Shown piece after piece: positions 4,743 through 5,242 of a DNA stretch of 5,242 nucleotides. The notes under the pieces are model-generated. The model did not search any database and had not been told where the DNA came from. It was given only the letters and a program-made list of their open reading frames with translations. Location of the stretch: the NCBI GenBank assembly GCA_949957035.1, contig CATLIP010000182.1:1-5242 (forward strand), given 5' to 3'. Numbering within the stretch: position 1 is the stretch's first letter; every line of letters begins with the position of its first letter. This DNA is from an uncultured Lachnospiraceae bacterium (GTDB lineage: Bacteria; Bacillota_A; Clostridia; Lachnospirales; Lachnospiraceae). Position numbers and translations under genes: made by a program.

Positions 4743-5242
4743 ATGAGAAGTGATACAGTTACAAAGGGAAAGCAGCAGGCGCCCCACAGATCTTTATTCA
4801 ATGCGTTAGGGCTTACGCCCCAGGAGATGGAGCGTCCGTTGGTAGGAATTGTCAGCTCTTATAATGAGATTGTTCCGGGCCATATGAATCTGGATAAGAT
4901 TGTAAACGCAGTAAAACAGGGAGTTGCCATGGCGGGGGGAACGCCGATAGTATTCCCTGCAATCGCGGTGTGCGACGGGATTGCCATGGGACATCTGGGT
5001 ATGAAATATTCGCTGGTAACCAGAGATTTGATTGCGGATTCCACAGAGGCTATGGCCATTGCCCACCAGTTTGACGCATTGGTCATGGTGCCGAACTGCG
5101 ATAAGAATGTGCCGGGGCTTTTGATGGCGGCGGCCAGGCTGAATATCCCGACGATTTTTGTCAGCGGCGGCCCCATGCTGGCGGGACATGTAAAGGGAAA
5201 AAAGAGAAGCCTTTCCAGCATGTTTGAAGCGGTCGGCTCTTA
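4743..5242 (+). CDS. ilvD: Dihydroxy-acid dehydratase, N-terminal part, 3' end outside window
   Basis: The iron-sulfur enzyme dehydrates 2,3-dihydroxy-isovalerate and 2,3-dihydroxy-3-methylvalerate to the keto acids of valine/leucine and isoleucine. It starts at ATG 4743; its AGGAGGG (4731-4737) overlaps the leuB stop, so the pair is tightly coupled. The first 166 of roughly 555 residues are visible. Recognisable blocks are [14 protein letters not shown] (38-51), [17 protein letters not shown] (75-91), [15 protein letters not shown] (94-108), and [20 protein letters not shown] (117-136). The last holds the cluster ligand Cys119, the metal ligand Asp120 and the expected carbamylated Lys121; SGGPMLAG follows. 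At the first cluster position the sequence reads VPGH, as in E. coli IlvD, not the VTPCN of [2Fe-2S] enzymes. This suggests the oxygen-sensitive [4Fe-4S] type, which suits an anaerobe. The remaining ligands lie beyond the window. Confidence 0.96.
   Translation, partial: MRSDTVTKGKQQAPHRSLFNALGLTPQEMERPLVGIVSSYNEIVPGHMNLDKIVNAVKQGVAMAGGTPIVFPAIAVCDGIAMGHLGMKYSLVTRDLIADSTEAMAIAHQFDALVMVPNCDKNVPGLLMAAARLNIPTIFVSGGPMLAGHVKGKKRSLSSMFEAVGS

Noticed and set aside
4806..5221. Two overlapping minus-strand frames opposite ilvD
   Set aside because: Both are antisense to a strongly conserved ilvD sequence and look like shadows of its codon pattern.

Overview
The window looks like a chromosomal segment from an anaerobic gut-type Firmicute, most likely in the Lachnospiraceae (Clostridia). 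The signs are strong AGGAGG-type ribosome sites, TTGACA/TATAAT promoters with 17-nt spacers, moderate GC, a class B sortase, an (S)PKTG-type sorting motif, and a leuB-ilvD pair with E. coli-type dihydroxyacid dehydratase motifs. The family assignment is inference from protein style, not a database match.

Layout, left to right. (1) Positions 2-286 hold the 3' end of an M23 (LytM-like) cell-wall peptidase gene. It converges on a two-gene minus-strand unit, and a perfect 10-bp-stem hairpin (280-304) overlaps both stop codons. (2) The minus-strand unit is an XRE/Cro-type repressor (852-523, TTG start) followed by a small 59-residue protein (477-298). (3) A divergent control region (about 894-952) carries a textbook TTGACA-N17-TATAAT promoter facing right. 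Its spacer and -10 box are buried in overlapping palindromes built from AATCTT half-sites, a likely operator for the XRE protein. (4) The rightward unit is a class B sortase (983-1711), a LytR-CpsA-Psr (LCP) family protein whose start overlaps the sortase stop (1695-2696), and a small secreted Ser/Thr-rich protein (2758-3402). The secreted protein ends in SPKTG-Leu-Phe with no membrane anchor. A clear rho-independent terminator (3421-3463) closes the unit. (5) A separate TTGAAA-N17-TATTAT promoter (3574-3602) drives leuB (3647-4732) and ilvD (4743 to the window end), two branched-chain amino-acid biosynthesis genes.

How the genes may work together: the left and middle parts look like a self-contained, repressor-controlled surface module. 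The proposed members are a regulator and its small partner, a sortase, an LCP enzyme that could move a glycan onto peptidoglycan or protein, and an exported candidate substrate carrying an SPxTG motif at each end of the mature chain. The sortase/substrate link is supported by adjacency and by the known (S/P)PxTG preference of Clostridioides difficile SrtB. The missing C-terminal anchor makes it atypical and is the most interesting point in the window. The leuB-ilvD part is ordinary metabolism and appears transcriptionally independent. No RNA genes, CRISPR arrays, insertion sequences or attachment sites were seen, and no gene-free stretch exceeds 300 bases.
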